Positions 22,330-31,202 of a stretch of 64,000 nucleotides of DNA are shown piece after piece (position 1 is the first letter of the stretch; every line of letters begins with the position of its first letter). Under the pieces are notes generated by a model, which saw only the letters and a list, made by a program, of their open reading frames with translations, was not told the origin of the DNA and ran no database searches. The DNA is from Streptomyces sp. SID8374 (GTDB lineage: Bacteria > Actinomycetota > Actinomycetes > Streptomycetales > Streptomycetaceae). A program made the translations under genes and the position numbers. The stretch covers positions 558,001 to 622,000 of the forward strand of contig NZ_WWGH01000002.1 of NCBI RefSeq assembly GCF_009865135.1. Reading direction: 5' to 3'.

Positions 22330-22357
22330 TCTTCGTATGTGCACGAGGAGAATTTCC

Positions 22358-23131
22358 ATGGACAAGGGCGCGGACGCCAATCAGGCCGACGACAAGCGCG
22401 ACGACAAGTTTTCCGGGCGCTTCATGCTGAAGCTCTCCGGCGAGGCCTTCGCCGGCGGCGGCGGCCTCGGCGTCGACCCCGACGTCGTGCACACCATCGC
22501 CCGCGAGATCGCCGCCGTCGTACGCGACGGCGCGGAGATCGCGGTGGTCATCGGGGGAGGCAACTTCTTCCGCGGTGCCGAGCTCCAGCAGCGCGGCATG
22601 GACCGGGCCCGGTCCGACTACATGGGCATGCTCGGCACCGTCATGAACTGCCTGGCGCTCCAGGACTTCCTGGAGAAGGAGGGCATCGACTCGCGCGTCC
22701 AGACCGCCATCACCATGGGCCAGGTCGCCGAGCCGTACATCCCGCTCCGCGCCGTGCGGCACCTGGAGAAGGGGCGCGTCGTCATCTTCGGCGCCGGCAT
22801 GGGCATGCCGTACTTCTCCACCGACACCACCGCCGCCCAGCGCGCCCTGGAGATCGACGCCGAGGCGCTGCTCATGGGGAAGAACGGCGTGGACGGGGTC
22901 TACGACTCCGACCCGAAGGCCAACCCCGACGCGGTGAAGTTCGACGCGCTGGAGTACGGCGAGGTCATCACGCGCGACCTGAAGGTCGCCGATGCCACCG
23001 CCATCACGCTCTGCCGTGACAACAAGCTTCCGATCCTCGTCTTCGAGCTGACCGCCGAGGGCAATATCGCCCGCGCGGTCAAGGGTGAGAAGATCGGCAC
23101 GCTCGTCAGCGACGAGAGCACCCGGGCCTGA
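22358..23131 (+). CDS. pyrH: UMP kinase
   Basis: The 257-residue product carries the amino-acid-kinase fold of bacterial UMP kinases: MLKLSGEAF phosphate loop, VVIGGGNFFRGAELQ, MGMLGTVMN and the C-terminal LMGKNGVDGVYDSDP. It phosphorylates UMP to UDP and is regulated by GTP and UTP in the family. The ATG at 22358 has GAGGAG seven bases ahead. Two hairpins separate it from tsf, so it may have its own control even though the order tsf-pyrH-frr is conserved in bacteria. Confidence 0.96.
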   Translation: MDKGADANQADDKRDDKFSGRFMLKLSGEAFAGGGGLGVDPDVVHTIAREIAAVVRDGAEIAVVIGGGNFFRGAELQQRGMDRARSDYMGMLGTVMNCLALQDFLEKEGIDSRVQTAITMGQVAEPYIPLRAVRHLEKGRVVIFGAGMGMPYFSTDTTAAQRALEIDAEALLMGKNGVDGVYDSDPKANPDAVKFDALEYGEVITRDLKVADATAITLCRDNKLPILVFELTAEGNIARAVKGEKIGTLVSDESTRA

Positions 23132-23247
23132 CGGCCCCCCAGGATGGACAACGGCCTGCCGGTCGGACACCGTGCAGGTGAGGACGCGACGCAGGACCCG
23201 CAGGGCCCGTCGGTGACGGGTCCGCTCAAGACACGCAGGAGCACGTG

Positions 23248-23805
23248 GTGATCGAAGAAATCCTCCTCGAGGCCGAGGAGAAGATGGAGAAGGCCGTTGT
23301 CGTCGCGAAAGAGGACTTCGCGGCGATCCGTACCGGCCGCGCGCACCCGGCGATGTTCAACAAGATCGTCGCCGACTACTACGGCGCGCTGACCCCGATC
23401 AACCAGCTGGCCTCGTTCTCGGTTCCCGAGCCGCGGATGGCCGTCGTGACGCCGTTCGACAAGACCGCACTGCGCAACATCGAGCAGGCGATCCGCGACT
23501 CCGACCTCGGCGTCAACCCGAGCAACGACGGCAACATCATCCGGGTGACGTTCCCCGAGCTCACCCAGGACCGCCGCAAGGAGTACATCAAGGTCGCCAA
23601 GACCAAGGCCGAGGACTCCAAGATCTCGATCCGCTCCATCCGCCGCAAGGCCAAGGAAGCCCTCGACAAGCTCGTCAAGGACAAGGAGTCCGGCGAGGAC
23701 GAGGTGCGCCGCGCCGAGAAGGAGCTCGACGACACCACCGCGAAGTACGTCGCGCAGGTGGACGAGCTGCTCAAGCACAAGGAAGCCGAGCTGCTCGAAG
23801 TCTGA
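23248..23805 (+). CDS. frr: Ribosome recycling factor
   Basis: The 185-residue protein matches the family length exactly and shows its marks: a long three-helix domain (EEKMEKAVVVAKEDFAAIRTGRA split by a turn), NPSNDGNIIRVTFPELTQ and RRKAKEAL near the end. With EF-G it splits post-termination ribosomes. Of two adjacent GTG codons, the second (23248) is chosen because it gives the family length; AGGAG precedes both. Its stop overlaps the cdsA start by one base. Confidence 0.96.
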   Translation: MIEEILLEAEEKMEKAVVVAKEDFAAIRTGRAHPAMFNKIVADYYGALTPINQLASFSVPEPRMAVVTPFDKTALRNIEQAIRDSDLGVNPSNDGNIIRVTFPELTQDRRKEYIKVAKTKAEDSKISIRSIRRKAKEALDKLVKDKESGEDEVRRAEKELDDTTAKYVAQVDELLKHKEAELLEV

Positions 23806-24890
23806 TGAACGACTCTTCCTGGGGCGCACCGCAGGGAGCCGGTTACCGGGGTGCCCCCGAGATGGGGGTCGCCTCGGCGGGTCCCGCCTACGATGTGCGG
23901 GAAGCCCAGCAGACTCGGCCCATGCCCAACGTGCCGGACGTTCCCGACGCAGGTAGAGACGCAGCCAGCCGCGACGGCCGGGACGGGGACGCCGCGCACG
24001 TCAGCGGCCCCCTGTTCCGTGACGAGATGCCGCAGGAGCCCATGTCCACCCCGCTGCCGTCCCCGCCGCAGAAGAAGCGTGCGGGGCGTGATCTGCGCGC
24101 CGCCATAGGGGTCGGTGTGGGGCTCGGTGCCGTCATCGTCACCTCGCTGTTCATCGTGAAGGCCGTCTTCGTCGGCGTGATCGCCCTCGCCGTCGTCGTC
24201 GGCCTCTGGGAGCTGACCTCCCGCCTCCAGGAGCAGAAGGGCATCAAGGCGCCCCTGATCCCGCTGGCCGTCGGCGGCGCCGCGATGGTCGTCGCCGGCT
24301 ACGCGCGCGGCGCGGAGGGGGCCTGGGTCGCCATGGCCCTGACCGCCCTGGCGGTGCTGGTCTGGCGGATGACCGAGCCGCCCGAGGGATACCTCAAGGA
24401 CGTCACGGCGGGCGTCTTCGCCGCGTTCTACGTCCCGTTCCTGGCCACCTTCGTCGCCATGATGCTCACGGCGGACGACGGGCACTGGCGGGTCCTCGTC
24501 TTCCTCGTCCTCACCGTCGTCAGCGACACCGGGGCGTACGCGGTCGGCTGGCGCTTCGGCACCCACAAGCTCGCCCCCCGCATCAGTCCCGGCAAGACCC
24601 GCGAGGGCCTGCTCGGTGCCGTCTCCTTCGCCATGGTCGCCGGTGCCCTGTGCATGGAGTTCCTGATCGACGGCGGGGCCTGGTGGCAGGGCCTGCTCCT
24701 CGGTCTGGCGGTCGCCGTCAGCGCCACCCTCGGTGACCTGGGCGAGTCCATGATCAAGCGGGACCTCGGGATCAAGGACATGGGAACCCTGCTCCCCGGA
24801 CACGGCGGCATCATGGACCGGCTGGACTCGCTGCTGCCGACCGCGCCGGTGGTCTGGCTGCTGCTGGTGCTGTTCGTCGGCTCCGGCTGA
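23805..24890 (+). CDS. cdsA: Phosphatidate cytidylyltransferase (CDP-diacylglycerol synthase)
   Basis: The 361-residue product has a hydrophilic N-terminal tail of about 90 residues, longer than in E. coli, then about seven hydrophobic segments. The C-terminal CdsA signature follows (ISPGKTREG, SMIKRDLGIKDMG, LLPGHGGIMDRLDSL). It makes CDP-diacylglycerol from phosphatidate and CTP at the membrane. The ATG overlaps the frr stop as TGATG, so translation is coupled. Confidence 0.95.
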   Translation: MNDSSWGAPQGAGYRGAPEMGVASAGPAYDVREAQQTRPMPNVPDVPDAGRDAASRDGRDGDAAHVSGPLFRDEMPQEPMSTPLPSPPQKKRAGRDLRAAIGVGVGLGAVIVTSLFIVKAVFVGVIALAVVVGLWELTSRLQEQKGIKAPLIPLAVGGAAMVVAGYARGAEGAWVAMALTALAVLVWRMTEPPEGYLKDVTAGVFAAFYVPFLATFVAMMLTADDGHWRVLVFLVLTVVSDTGAYAVGWRFGTHKLAPRISPGKTREGLLGAVSFAMVAGALCMEFLIDGGAWWQGLLLGLAVAVSATLGDLGESMIKRDLGIKDMGTLLPGHGGIMDRLDSLLPTAPVVWLLLVLFVGSG

Positions 24891-25001
24891 GCGTCCTTTT
24901 CAGGCCGCGCACCACGTCCCACCTGCACGTTCCACGAGTGAGGGTCCGTCGTCCACAGGGCGGCGGGCCCTCACCCGTCTGTCTGCGACACTGGATGAAC
25001 C

Positions 25002-26108
25002 ATGCCTAAGCCCGGAGAACTCACTTTCGTCGCGCCCCGCGGAGCCAAGAAGCCCCCGCGGCACCTCGCCGACCTCACGCCCGCCGAGCGCAAGGAAGCG
25101 GTCGCCGCGACCGGCGAGAAGCCGTTCCGCGCCCAGCAGCTTTCGCAGCACTACTTCGCGCGGTACGCGCACGACCCGGAGCAGTGGACCAACATCCCCG
25201 CCGGGTCCCGGGAGAAGCTCGCCGAGGCGCTGTTCCCCGACCTGATGTCCGTGGTCCGCCACATCAGCTGTGACGACGACACCACCCGTAAGACGCTGTG
25301 GAAGCTGCACGACGGGACGCTCGTCGAGTCCGTCCTGATGCGCTACCCGGAGCGCGTCACGATGTGCATCTCCTCCCAGGCAGGGTGCGGGATGAACTGC
25401 CCGTTCTGCGCCACCGGGCAGGCCGGCCTCGACCGCAACCTGTCGACCGCCGAGATCGTGCACCAGATCGTCGACGGCATGCGCGCCCTGCGCGACGGCG
25501 AGGTCCCCGGCGGCCCGGCCCGGCTCTCCAACATCGTCTTCATGGGCATGGGCGAGCCGCTCGCCAACTACAACCGTGTCGTCGGCGCGATCCGCCGGCT
25601 CACCGACCCCGAGCCCGATGGCCTCGGCCTCTCGCAGCGCGGGATCACCGTCTCCACCGTCGGCCTCGTCCCGGCGATGCTGCGCTTCTCCGACGAGGGC
25701 TTCAAGTGCCGCCTCGCCGTCTCGCTGCACGCCCCGGACGACGAGCTGCGCGACACCCTCGTCCCCGTCAACACCCGGTGGAACGTACGCGAGGTGCTGG
25801 ACGCCGCCTGGGAGTACGCGGAGAAGTCCGGCCGCCGCATCTCCATCGAGTACGCCCTCATCCGGGACATCAACGACCAGGCCTGGCGCGGCGACCTCCT
25901 CGGCCGGCTGCTCAAGGGCAAGCGGGTCCACGTCAACCTGATCCCGCTGAACCCGACGCCCGGCTCCAAGTGGACCGCCTCGCGCCCCGAGGACGAGAAG
26001 GCGTTCGTCGAGGCCATCGCGGCCCACGGGGTGCCGGTCACCGTCCGGGACACCCGCGGTCAGGAGATCGACGGGGCCTGCGGGCAGCTGGCGGCCTCCG
26101 AGCGCTGA
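25002..26108 (+). CDS. rlmN: Dual-specificity RNA methyltransferase RlmN (radical SAM)
   Basis: The 368-residue product holds the radical-SAM motif CGMNCPFC (C-x3-C-x2-C), the preceding CISSQAG, NIVFMGMGEP, the SxxG-type VSTVGLVPAM and, near the end, GQEIDGACGQL, whose cysteine is the expected methyl-carrying residue. It makes 2-methyladenosine at A2503 of 23S rRNA and A37 of some tRNAs in the family. It follows cdsA after 111 nt, as in other Streptomyces. Confidence 0.95.
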   Translation: MPKPGELTFVAPRGAKKPPRHLADLTPAERKEAVAATGEKPFRAQQLSQHYFARYAHDPEQWTNIPAGSREKLAEALFPDLMSVVRHISCDDDTTRKTLWKLHDGTLVESVLMRYPERVTMCISSQAGCGMNCPFCATGQAGLDRNLSTAEIVHQIVDGMRALRDGEVPGGPARLSNIVFMGMGEPLANYNRVVGAIRRLTDPEPDGLGLSQRGITVSTVGLVPAMLRFSDEGFKCRLAVSLHAPDDELRDTLVPVNTRWNVREVLDAAWEYAEKSGRRISIEYALIRDINDQAWRGDLLGRLLKGKRVHVNLIPLNPTPGSKWTASRPEDEKAFVEAIAAHGVPVTVRDTRGQEIDGACGQLAASER

Positions 26109-26180
26109 GGGGCCGGTGACCTTGGCCGACCGGCCGAAATCCGCCGGTGTAGCCTGGGCGCGAAATCAACTTCATATTCC

Positions 26181-26276
26181 GACAGGGGAGCGCCACAGCG
26201 CTGAGAGTGCGGCACCAAGGACAGGTTGGCCGCAGACCCTCTGAACCTCGCCCGGGTCATTCCGGGTAGGAAGTTC
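26181..26276 (+). promoter_or_regulatory. TPP (THI-box) riboswitch
   Basis: The conserved THI elements are present in order: ACAGGGGAGC (26182-26191), GCTGAGAGTGCGGC (26199-26212), ACCCTCTGAACCT (26236-26248) and CCGGGT-CATTCCGGGTAGGAAG (26252-26273, split). Pairing of the P1 ends closes the fold. It lies about 100 nt ahead of the thiamine-type ABC operon and should switch it off when thiamine pyrophosphate is plentiful. The gap from the rlmN stop to the lipoprotein start (264 nt) holds only this element and its promoter. Confidence 0.95.
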
Positions 26277-26372
26277 GGACCTTACTCAAGCTGTTGCGCC
26301 CTGCCCGCTTCCGGTACGTCCCGGTGGCGGGCGGGGCCGCGTCTCTTCCTGGTCACCTCCAGGAGGAATCAC

Positions 26373-27473
26373 ATGAGCACCACCAAGAAGTACGCCTCGA
26401 CCGCGCTCGCCGCGGCGCTCGGCGTCACCGTTCTCGCGGGCTGCGGCGGCTCCGACGACACCTCGGCCAGATCCGGTGCGTCCAAGGGCAGCGGCTCCAA
26501 GACCGTCACCCTGGTCACCCACGACTCCTTCAACGCCTCGGAAGACGTGCTGAAGCAGTTCACCAAGGAGAGCGGCTACACCGTCCAGCTGCTCAAGAGC
26601 GGCGACGCCGGTGCCGCGCTCAACCAGGAGATCCTCACCAAGGGCTCCCCGCGCGGCGACGTCTTCTTCGGCGTCGACAACACCCTGCTCTCCCGCGCCC
26701 TCGACAACGGCCTCTTCACCGCGTACGAGGCCAAGGGCCTGGACCGGGTCCTGGAAGGCACCGAGCAGGACGACAAGCACCGCGTGACGCCCGTCGACAC
26801 CGGTGACATCTGCGTCAACTACGACAAGAAGTTCTTCGCCGACAAGAAGCTCGCGCCGCCGCGGACCTTCGAGGACCTGCTGAAGCCCGCGTACAAGAAC
26901 CTCCTCGTCACCGAGAACGCGGCCACCTCCTCGCCCGGCCTCGGCTTCCTCCTCGGCACCATCGCCTCCCGGGGCGAGGACGGCTACCAGGACTACTGGA
27001 AGAGGCTGAAGGCCAACGGCGTCAAGGTCGTCGACGGCTGGGAGCAGGCCTACAACGAGGAGTTCTCGGGCTCCGCGGGCGGCAGGAAGGCCAAGGCGGA
27101 CCGGCCGCTCGTCGTCAGCTACGCCTCCAGCCCGCCCGTCGAGGTCCTCTACGCCGACCCGCAGCCCAAGGAGGCCCCCACCGGCGTCTCCACCGGCACC
27201 TGCTTCCGGCAGACCGAGTACGCCGGGCTGCTGAAGGGCGCGAAGAACGAGGCGGGCGGCAAGGCGCTGCTGGACTTCCTGATCAGCAAGACGTTCCAGG
27301 AGGACGTGCCGCTGAACATGTTCGTGAACCCGGTCGTGAAGGACGCGAAGCTGCCGGAGATCTTCACGGAGTTCGGCGAGAAGGTCGACAAGCCGGCCAC
27401 GGTGGCCCCGGAGAAGATCGCCGCCAACCGTGAGCAGTGGGTCCAGTCGTGGCACTCGCTCGTCGTGAAGTAG
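26373..27473 (+). CDS. thiB: Thiamine ABC transporter substrate-binding lipoprotein
   Basis: The 366-residue product has a lipoprotein signal with lipobox VLAGC (Cys24), then a type-2 periplasmic binding fold (TLVTHDSFN, GDAGAALNQ, DVFFGVDNTLLSRAL, FEDLLKPAYKNLLV) typical of ThiB/TbpA. It should capture thiamine outside the membrane and hand it to the permease that follows. The ATG at 26373 has AGGAGGA upstream. Expression is expected to be under the TPP riboswitch. The family also binds iron, but the riboswitch makes thiamine the likely ligand. Confidence 0.9.
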   Translation: MSTTKKYASTALAAALGVTVLAGCGGSDDTSARSGASKGSGSKTVTLVTHDSFNASEDVLKQFTKESGYTVQLLKSGDAGAALNQEILTKGSPRGDVFFGVDNTLLSRALDNGLFTAYEAKGLDRVLEGTEQDDKHRVTPVDTGDICVNYDKKFFADKKLAPPRTFEDLLKPAYKNLLVTENAATSSPGLGFLLGTIASRGEDGYQDYWKRLKANGVKVVDGWEQAYNEEFSGSAGGRKAKADRPLVVSYASSPPVEVLYADPQPKEAPTGVSTGTCFRQTEYAGLLKGAKNEAGGKALLDFLISKTFQEDVPLNMFVNPVVKDAKLPEIFTEFGEKVDKPATVAPEKIAANREQWVQSWHSLVVK

Positions 27474-29140
27474 CCGGTACCGCCGACGGAGGTGGGCGGC
27501 GCGGAGCGGCGGTGCGGCTCGGCCTGATGGCCGTGCCCGTCGCGTTCTTCGCCGTCTTCTTCGCCTACCCCGTCTCCGCGATCGTCGGACGCGGGCTGAA
27601 GACGGACGGCGTCTGGCAGTTCGGGCGGATCGGCGACGTACTGTCCCGCCCGGACATCCTCGACGTCCTCTGGTTCACCACCTGGCAGGCCCTCGCCTCC
27701 ACCGCGCTCACCCTGCTGATCGCCCTGCCCGGCGCGTACGTCTTCGCGCGCTTCGACTTCCCCGGGAAGCAGGTGCTGCGGGCGGTCGTCACTGTGCCGT
27801 TCGTGCTGCCCACCGTCGTCGTCGGCACCGCGTTCCTGGCGCTGCTCGGGCGCGGCGGCTTCCTCGACGAGCTGTGGGGCGTACGGCTGGACACCACGGT
27901 GTGGGCGATCCTGCTCGCCCACGTCTTCTTCAACTACGCGGTGGTCGTCCGGACCGTCGGCGGCCTCTGGTCCCAGCTGGACCCGCGCCAGGAGGAGGCC
28001 GCCCGGGTGCTGGGCGCCGGACGGTTCGCCGCCTGGCGGCGGGTGACGCTGCCCGCGCTCGGCCCGGCGGTGGCCGCCGCCGCGCTGATGGTCTTCCTCT
28101 TCACGTTCACCTCCTTCGGCGTCGTGCAGATCCTCGGCGGCCCCGCCTACTCGACCCTGGAGGTGGAGGTCTACCGCCAGACCGCCCAGCTCCTCGACCT
28201 GCCGACGGCCGCCGTGCTGACCATGGTCCAGTTCGTGGCAGTCGGCGCGATCCTCGCCCTGCACGCCGTGACCGTACGCCGCCGGGAGCGGGCGCTGAAG
28301 CTGGTCGACCCGGCCCAGACCTCCCGCCGGCCGCGCGGCGCCGGACAGTGGGCGCTGCTCGGCGGGGTGCTGCTCACCGCGCTGCTGCTGATCCTGCTGC
28401 CCCTCGGCGTGCTGGTGGAGCGCTCGTTCGACGGACCGGAGGGTTACGGCTTCGGCTACTACGAGGCCCTCCAGTCGGCAGGCGGCACCGGCTCCACCTT
28501 CCTCGTACCGCCGCTGGAGGCGGTCGGCAACTCCCTGCGCTACGCGTTCGTCGCCACCCTCATCGCCCTGGTCGTCGGCGGACTCGCGGCGGCCGCCCTG
28601 ACGCGGCGGGCGGGACGGGTCGTACGCGGCTTCGACGCCCTGCTGATGCTGCCGCTCGGGGTCTCCGCCGTCACCGTCGGCTTCGGCTTCCTCATCACCC
28701 TCGACAAGCCGCCGCTGGACCTGCGGACCTCCTGGATCCTGGTCCCGCTGGCCCAGGCGCTGGTGGGCGTCCCCTTCGTCGTACGCACCATGCTCCCCGT
28801 GCTCCGCGCGGTGGACGACCGGCTGCGCGAGGCCGCCGCCGTACTGGGGGCCTCCCCGCTGCGGGCCTGGCGCGAGGTCGATCTGCCGCTGGTGCGGCGT
28901 GCGGTGCTGGTCGCGGCGGGGTTCGCGTTCGCCGTGTCGCTCGGGGAGTTCGGTGCCACCGTCTTCATCGCCCGGCCCGACAACCCGACCCTGCCGGTCG
29001 CGGTCGCCCGGCTGCTGGGCCGGTCCGGGGAGCTCAACTACGGGCAGGCGATGGCCCTCAGCACCATCCTGATGCTGGTGTGCGCGGCCTCGCTGCTGCT
29101 CCTCGAACGCATCCGCACCGATCGATCCGGGGAGTTCTGA
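27449..29140 (+). CDS. thiP: Thiamine ABC transporter permease (fused two-domain type)
   Basis: The ~563-residue product has about twelve hydrophobic segments arranged as two ABC permease halves, each with an EAA-type loop (EEAARVLGAGRFAAWRRVTLP and REAAAVLGASPLRAWREVDLP). This internal duplication is normal for ThiP. It forms the membrane channel with the ATPase next to it. The start is set at the GTG at 27449, overlapping the end of thiB by 25 nt; a GTG at 27437 is also in frame and neither has a strong ribosome binding site, which suggests coupling to thiB. Confidence 0.9.
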   Translation: MALARREVAGTADGGGRRGAAVRLGLMAVPVAFFAVFFAYPVSAIVGRGLKTDGVWQFGRIGDVLSRPDILDVLWFTTWQALASTALTLLIALPGAYVFARFDFPGKQVLRAVVTVPFVLPTVVVGTAFLALLGRGGFLDELWGVRLDTTVWAILLAHVFFNYAVVVRTVGGLWSQLDPRQEEAARVLGAGRFAAWRRVTLPALGPAVAAAALMVFLFTFTSFGVVQILGGPAYSTLEVEVYRQTAQLLDLPTAAVLTMVQFVAVGAILALHAVTVRRRERALKLVDPAQTSRRPRGAGQWALLGGVLLTALLLILLPLGVLVERSFDGPEGYGFGYYEALQSAGGTGSTFLVPPLEAVGNSLRYAFVATLIALVVGGLAAAALTRRAGRVVRGFDALLMLPLGVSAVTVGFGFLITLDKPPLDLRTSWILVPLAQALVGVPFVVRTMLPVLRAVDDRLREAAAVLGASPLRAWREVDLPLVRRAVLVAAGFAFAVSLGEFGATVFIARPDNPTLPVAVARLLGRSGELNYGQAMALSTILMLVCAASLLLLERIRTDRSGEF

Positions 29141-29163
29141 ACGATGACAGGGGAGTTGCGCGC

Positions 29164-30186
29164 ATGCTGAGCCTGCAAGCGGCCACCGTACGGTTCGGGA
29201 AGCGGACGGCCCTGGACGCGGTCGACCTGGAGGTCGCCGACCACCGGATCGTCTGCGTGCTCGGCCCCAGCGGCAGCGGGAAGTCCACCCTGCTGAGGGC
29301 CGTCGCCGGGCTCCAGCCCATGGACGGCGGCCGGGTGCTGCTGGCCGGCCAGGACCAGAGCGGCGTCCCGGTCCACCGGCGCGGCCTCGGCCTGATGTTC
29401 CAGGACCACCAGCTCTTCCCGCACCGTGATGTCGGCGCCAACGTCGCCTTCGGCCTGCGGATGCACGGCACCGGACGGGCGGAGTCCGAGCGCCGGGTCC
29501 GCGAACTCCTCGACCTGGTCGGCCTCCCCGGCGCCGAACGCCGCGCCGTCGCCGCCCTCTCCGGAGGCGAACAGCAGCGCGTCGCCCTCGCCCGTGCCCT
29601 CGCCCCGCGCCCCAAGCTCCTGATGCTGGACGAACCCCTCGGCCAGCTGGACCGCAGCCTGCGCGAACGGCTCGTCATCGAACTGCGCACCCTCTTCCAG
29701 GAGTTGGGTACGACGGTGCTCGCCGTCACCCACGACCAGGGCGAGGCGTTCGCGCTCGCCGACCGGGTGGTGGTGATGCGGGACGGCCGGATCGCCCAGG
29801 AGGGCAGCCCCCTGGACGTCTGGCAGCGCCCCGCCTCCGCGTTCGTCGCCCGCTTCCTCGGCTTCGACAACGTGACCCCCGCAACGGTGACCGGCCAGGC
29901 CGCCGCCACCGCCTGGGGCAAGGTCCCGGTCCCCGAGGGCTCCCCCCAGGGCGAGGCCGACCTGCTGGTCCGCCCGGCCGGGGTGCTGATCGGCGCCGAG
30001 AAGGACGGGCTGCGCTGCACGGTCGGCGTACGCACGTTCCGCGGCAACCACGTCACCGTACGGCTGACCCCGGAGAACGCCCCGGTGCTGGAGGCCGAGT
30101 GCGCCCTGCGGGACACCCCGGACGAGGGCGCGGTGGTGGGCGTCCGCTTCGACGCCGCGGAGACGGTGGTGCTGGCGGGGGGCTAG
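29164..30186 (+). CDS. thiQ: Thiamine ABC transporter ATP-binding protein
   Basis: The 340-residue product has Walker A GPSGSGKST, Q-loop MFQDHQLFPH, signature LSGGEQQRV, Walker B LMLDEPLGQLD and the H-loop THD. A C-terminal extension (from residue ~240, LGFDNVTPATVTG onward) forms a TOBE-like regulatory domain not found in the short E. coli ThiQ. It powers uptake by the two preceding proteins. The ATG at 29164 is 23 nt past thiP. Confidence 0.9.
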   Translation: MLSLQAATVRFGKRTALDAVDLEVADHRIVCVLGPSGSGKSTLLRAVAGLQPMDGGRVLLAGQDQSGVPVHRRGLGLMFQDHQLFPHRDVGANVAFGLRMHGTGRAESERRVRELLDLVGLPGAERRAVAALSGGEQQRVALARALAPRPKLLMLDEPLGQLDRSLRERLVIELRTLFQELGTTVLAVTHDQGEAFALADRVVVMRDGRIAQEGSPLDVWQRPASAFVARFLGFDNVTPATVTGQAAATAWGKVPVPEGSPQGEADLLVRPAGVLIGAEKDGLRCTVGVRTFRGNHVTVRLTPENAPVLEAECALRDTPDEGAVVGVRFDAAETVVLAGG

Positions 30187-30188
30187 GT

Positions 30189-30215
30189 GGCGCCTGCTGT
30201 CGGCTGGCAGGCGCC
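30189..30215 (+). terminator. Hairpin after the thiamine operon
   Basis: GGCGCCTGC (30189-30197) pairs perfectly with 30207-30215. It lies two bases after the stop of the ATPase gene and has no T tract, a common Streptomyces terminator form. Confidence 0.65.
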
Positions 30216-30272
30216 GTGCTCCGAGCGGAAAGCCGCCTGAAAGTCCCGCCACCGGCGGGGGGGGCTCGGGGC

Positions 30273-30917
30273 CTACGGGCAGTCTTCCTCGAACTTCACC
30301 GCTGTGAATTCGACCGGCTGCCCGTTCAAGGCAACCCCCGGCGAGGGCGACTGGGTGCACACCCGCCAGTTGCTCTCCATGAGGACCATCCTGTCCTGCG
30401 CCGCGTCGGTGACGGTGATCGACGTACTGGAGTCGAGTGCCTTACGGGCGACCTTCACCGACTTCCCGACCAGGCTCGGCATCTTCCCGTCCGCCGTCTC
30501 AGGAGCCTCCGCGTCGTCGGCCGGGCAGTCCTCCTCCAGTTTCACGGCGCCGAAATCCAGTGTGGTGTCGGTCGGGACGGACTTGCCGGCCGCGACGTTC
30601 TGAGAGCAGACCTTCCAGTTCCGATCGAAGGCCTGGGCGCGCCCTCGCCCGGCACTGTCGTGCGAGGTGAGCGCGGAGAAGCCCTCCTTCTGCGCCGCGT
30701 CCTGGGCGGACTGGAGACCCATGCCGACGAACTTCGGCACCGCCTTCGTCTCGACCGGTTCCTCTGCCTCCTTGGTCGGTGTCGCCGCAGGGGCCTCGGT
30801 GGTGGGCCGGGTGGCGGCGGGTGCATCCGGCGTCGGTTCCGTATCGGCCGGGTCGCAGCCGACGAGGGCCGCTGTGGCGATACATGCGAGCACGATGGTG
30901 AGTGTGCGGGTGTTCAA
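30273..30917 (-). CDS. Lipoprotein with two PASTA-like repeats
   Basis: The 214-residue product starts with a lipoprotein signal (lipobox ALVGC, Cys21), a Thr/Pro/Glu-rich linker, then two similar ~65-residue units. Each has VPKFVGMGLQSAQDAAQ or MPSLVGKSVKVARKAL at the start and WKVCSQNVAAGK or WRVCTQSPSPG in the middle. This is the PASTA pattern, with a cysteine pair per unit that PASTA domains lack. It is probably a surface protein binding cell-wall components. The TTG at 30917 has AGGGGGG ahead. It is convergent with thiQ. Confidence 0.7.
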   Translation of the reverse strand: MNTRTLTIVLACIATAALVGCDPADTEPTPDAPAATRPTTEAPAATPTKEAEEPVETKAVPKFVGMGLQSAQDAAQKEGFSALTSHDSAGRGRAQAFDRNWKVCSQNVAAGKSVPTDTTLDFGAVKLEEDCPADDAEAPETADGKMPSLVGKSVKVARKALDSSTSITVTDAAQDRMVLMESNWRVCTQSPSPGVALNGQPVEFTAVKFEEDCP

Positions 30918-31202
30918 CTCGCCCCCCTGGGATGGTTCGTAAGGGTTCGACCGTAGTCAGCGCTACCTGCCTCTGAGAGCCAGATGTTCCGGTGGTGACG
31001 GATCTGTGACCACATGGCCGCGAAGTCCGGCCGGTACGGCAGCGGCGCGATCAGGGGGCGCCTCAACGGCGTGGGGGCACCACTCACAGCTCAACCGAGG
31101 CGGGGGAGCGGGTGGTTCGTGCGGGAAGCGGTGCCATTCGAGGAGGGCGCCGTCGCGGGGGCGTAGCTGATGGAGTACGTGCGCGCCGGACTTCGGCAAG
31201 GC
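30918..31202. other. Gap without a convincing gene
   Basis: The 285 bp between the lipoprotein start and the leftward gene at 31203 hold a weak leftward frame (31199 to 30963, TTG start). Its first third has Streptomyces-like codon use (HQLRPRDGALLEWHRFPHEP) but its remainder does not. It could be the decayed end of a former gene. The lipoprotein promoter should be near 30,930-30,980. Confidence 0.4.
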
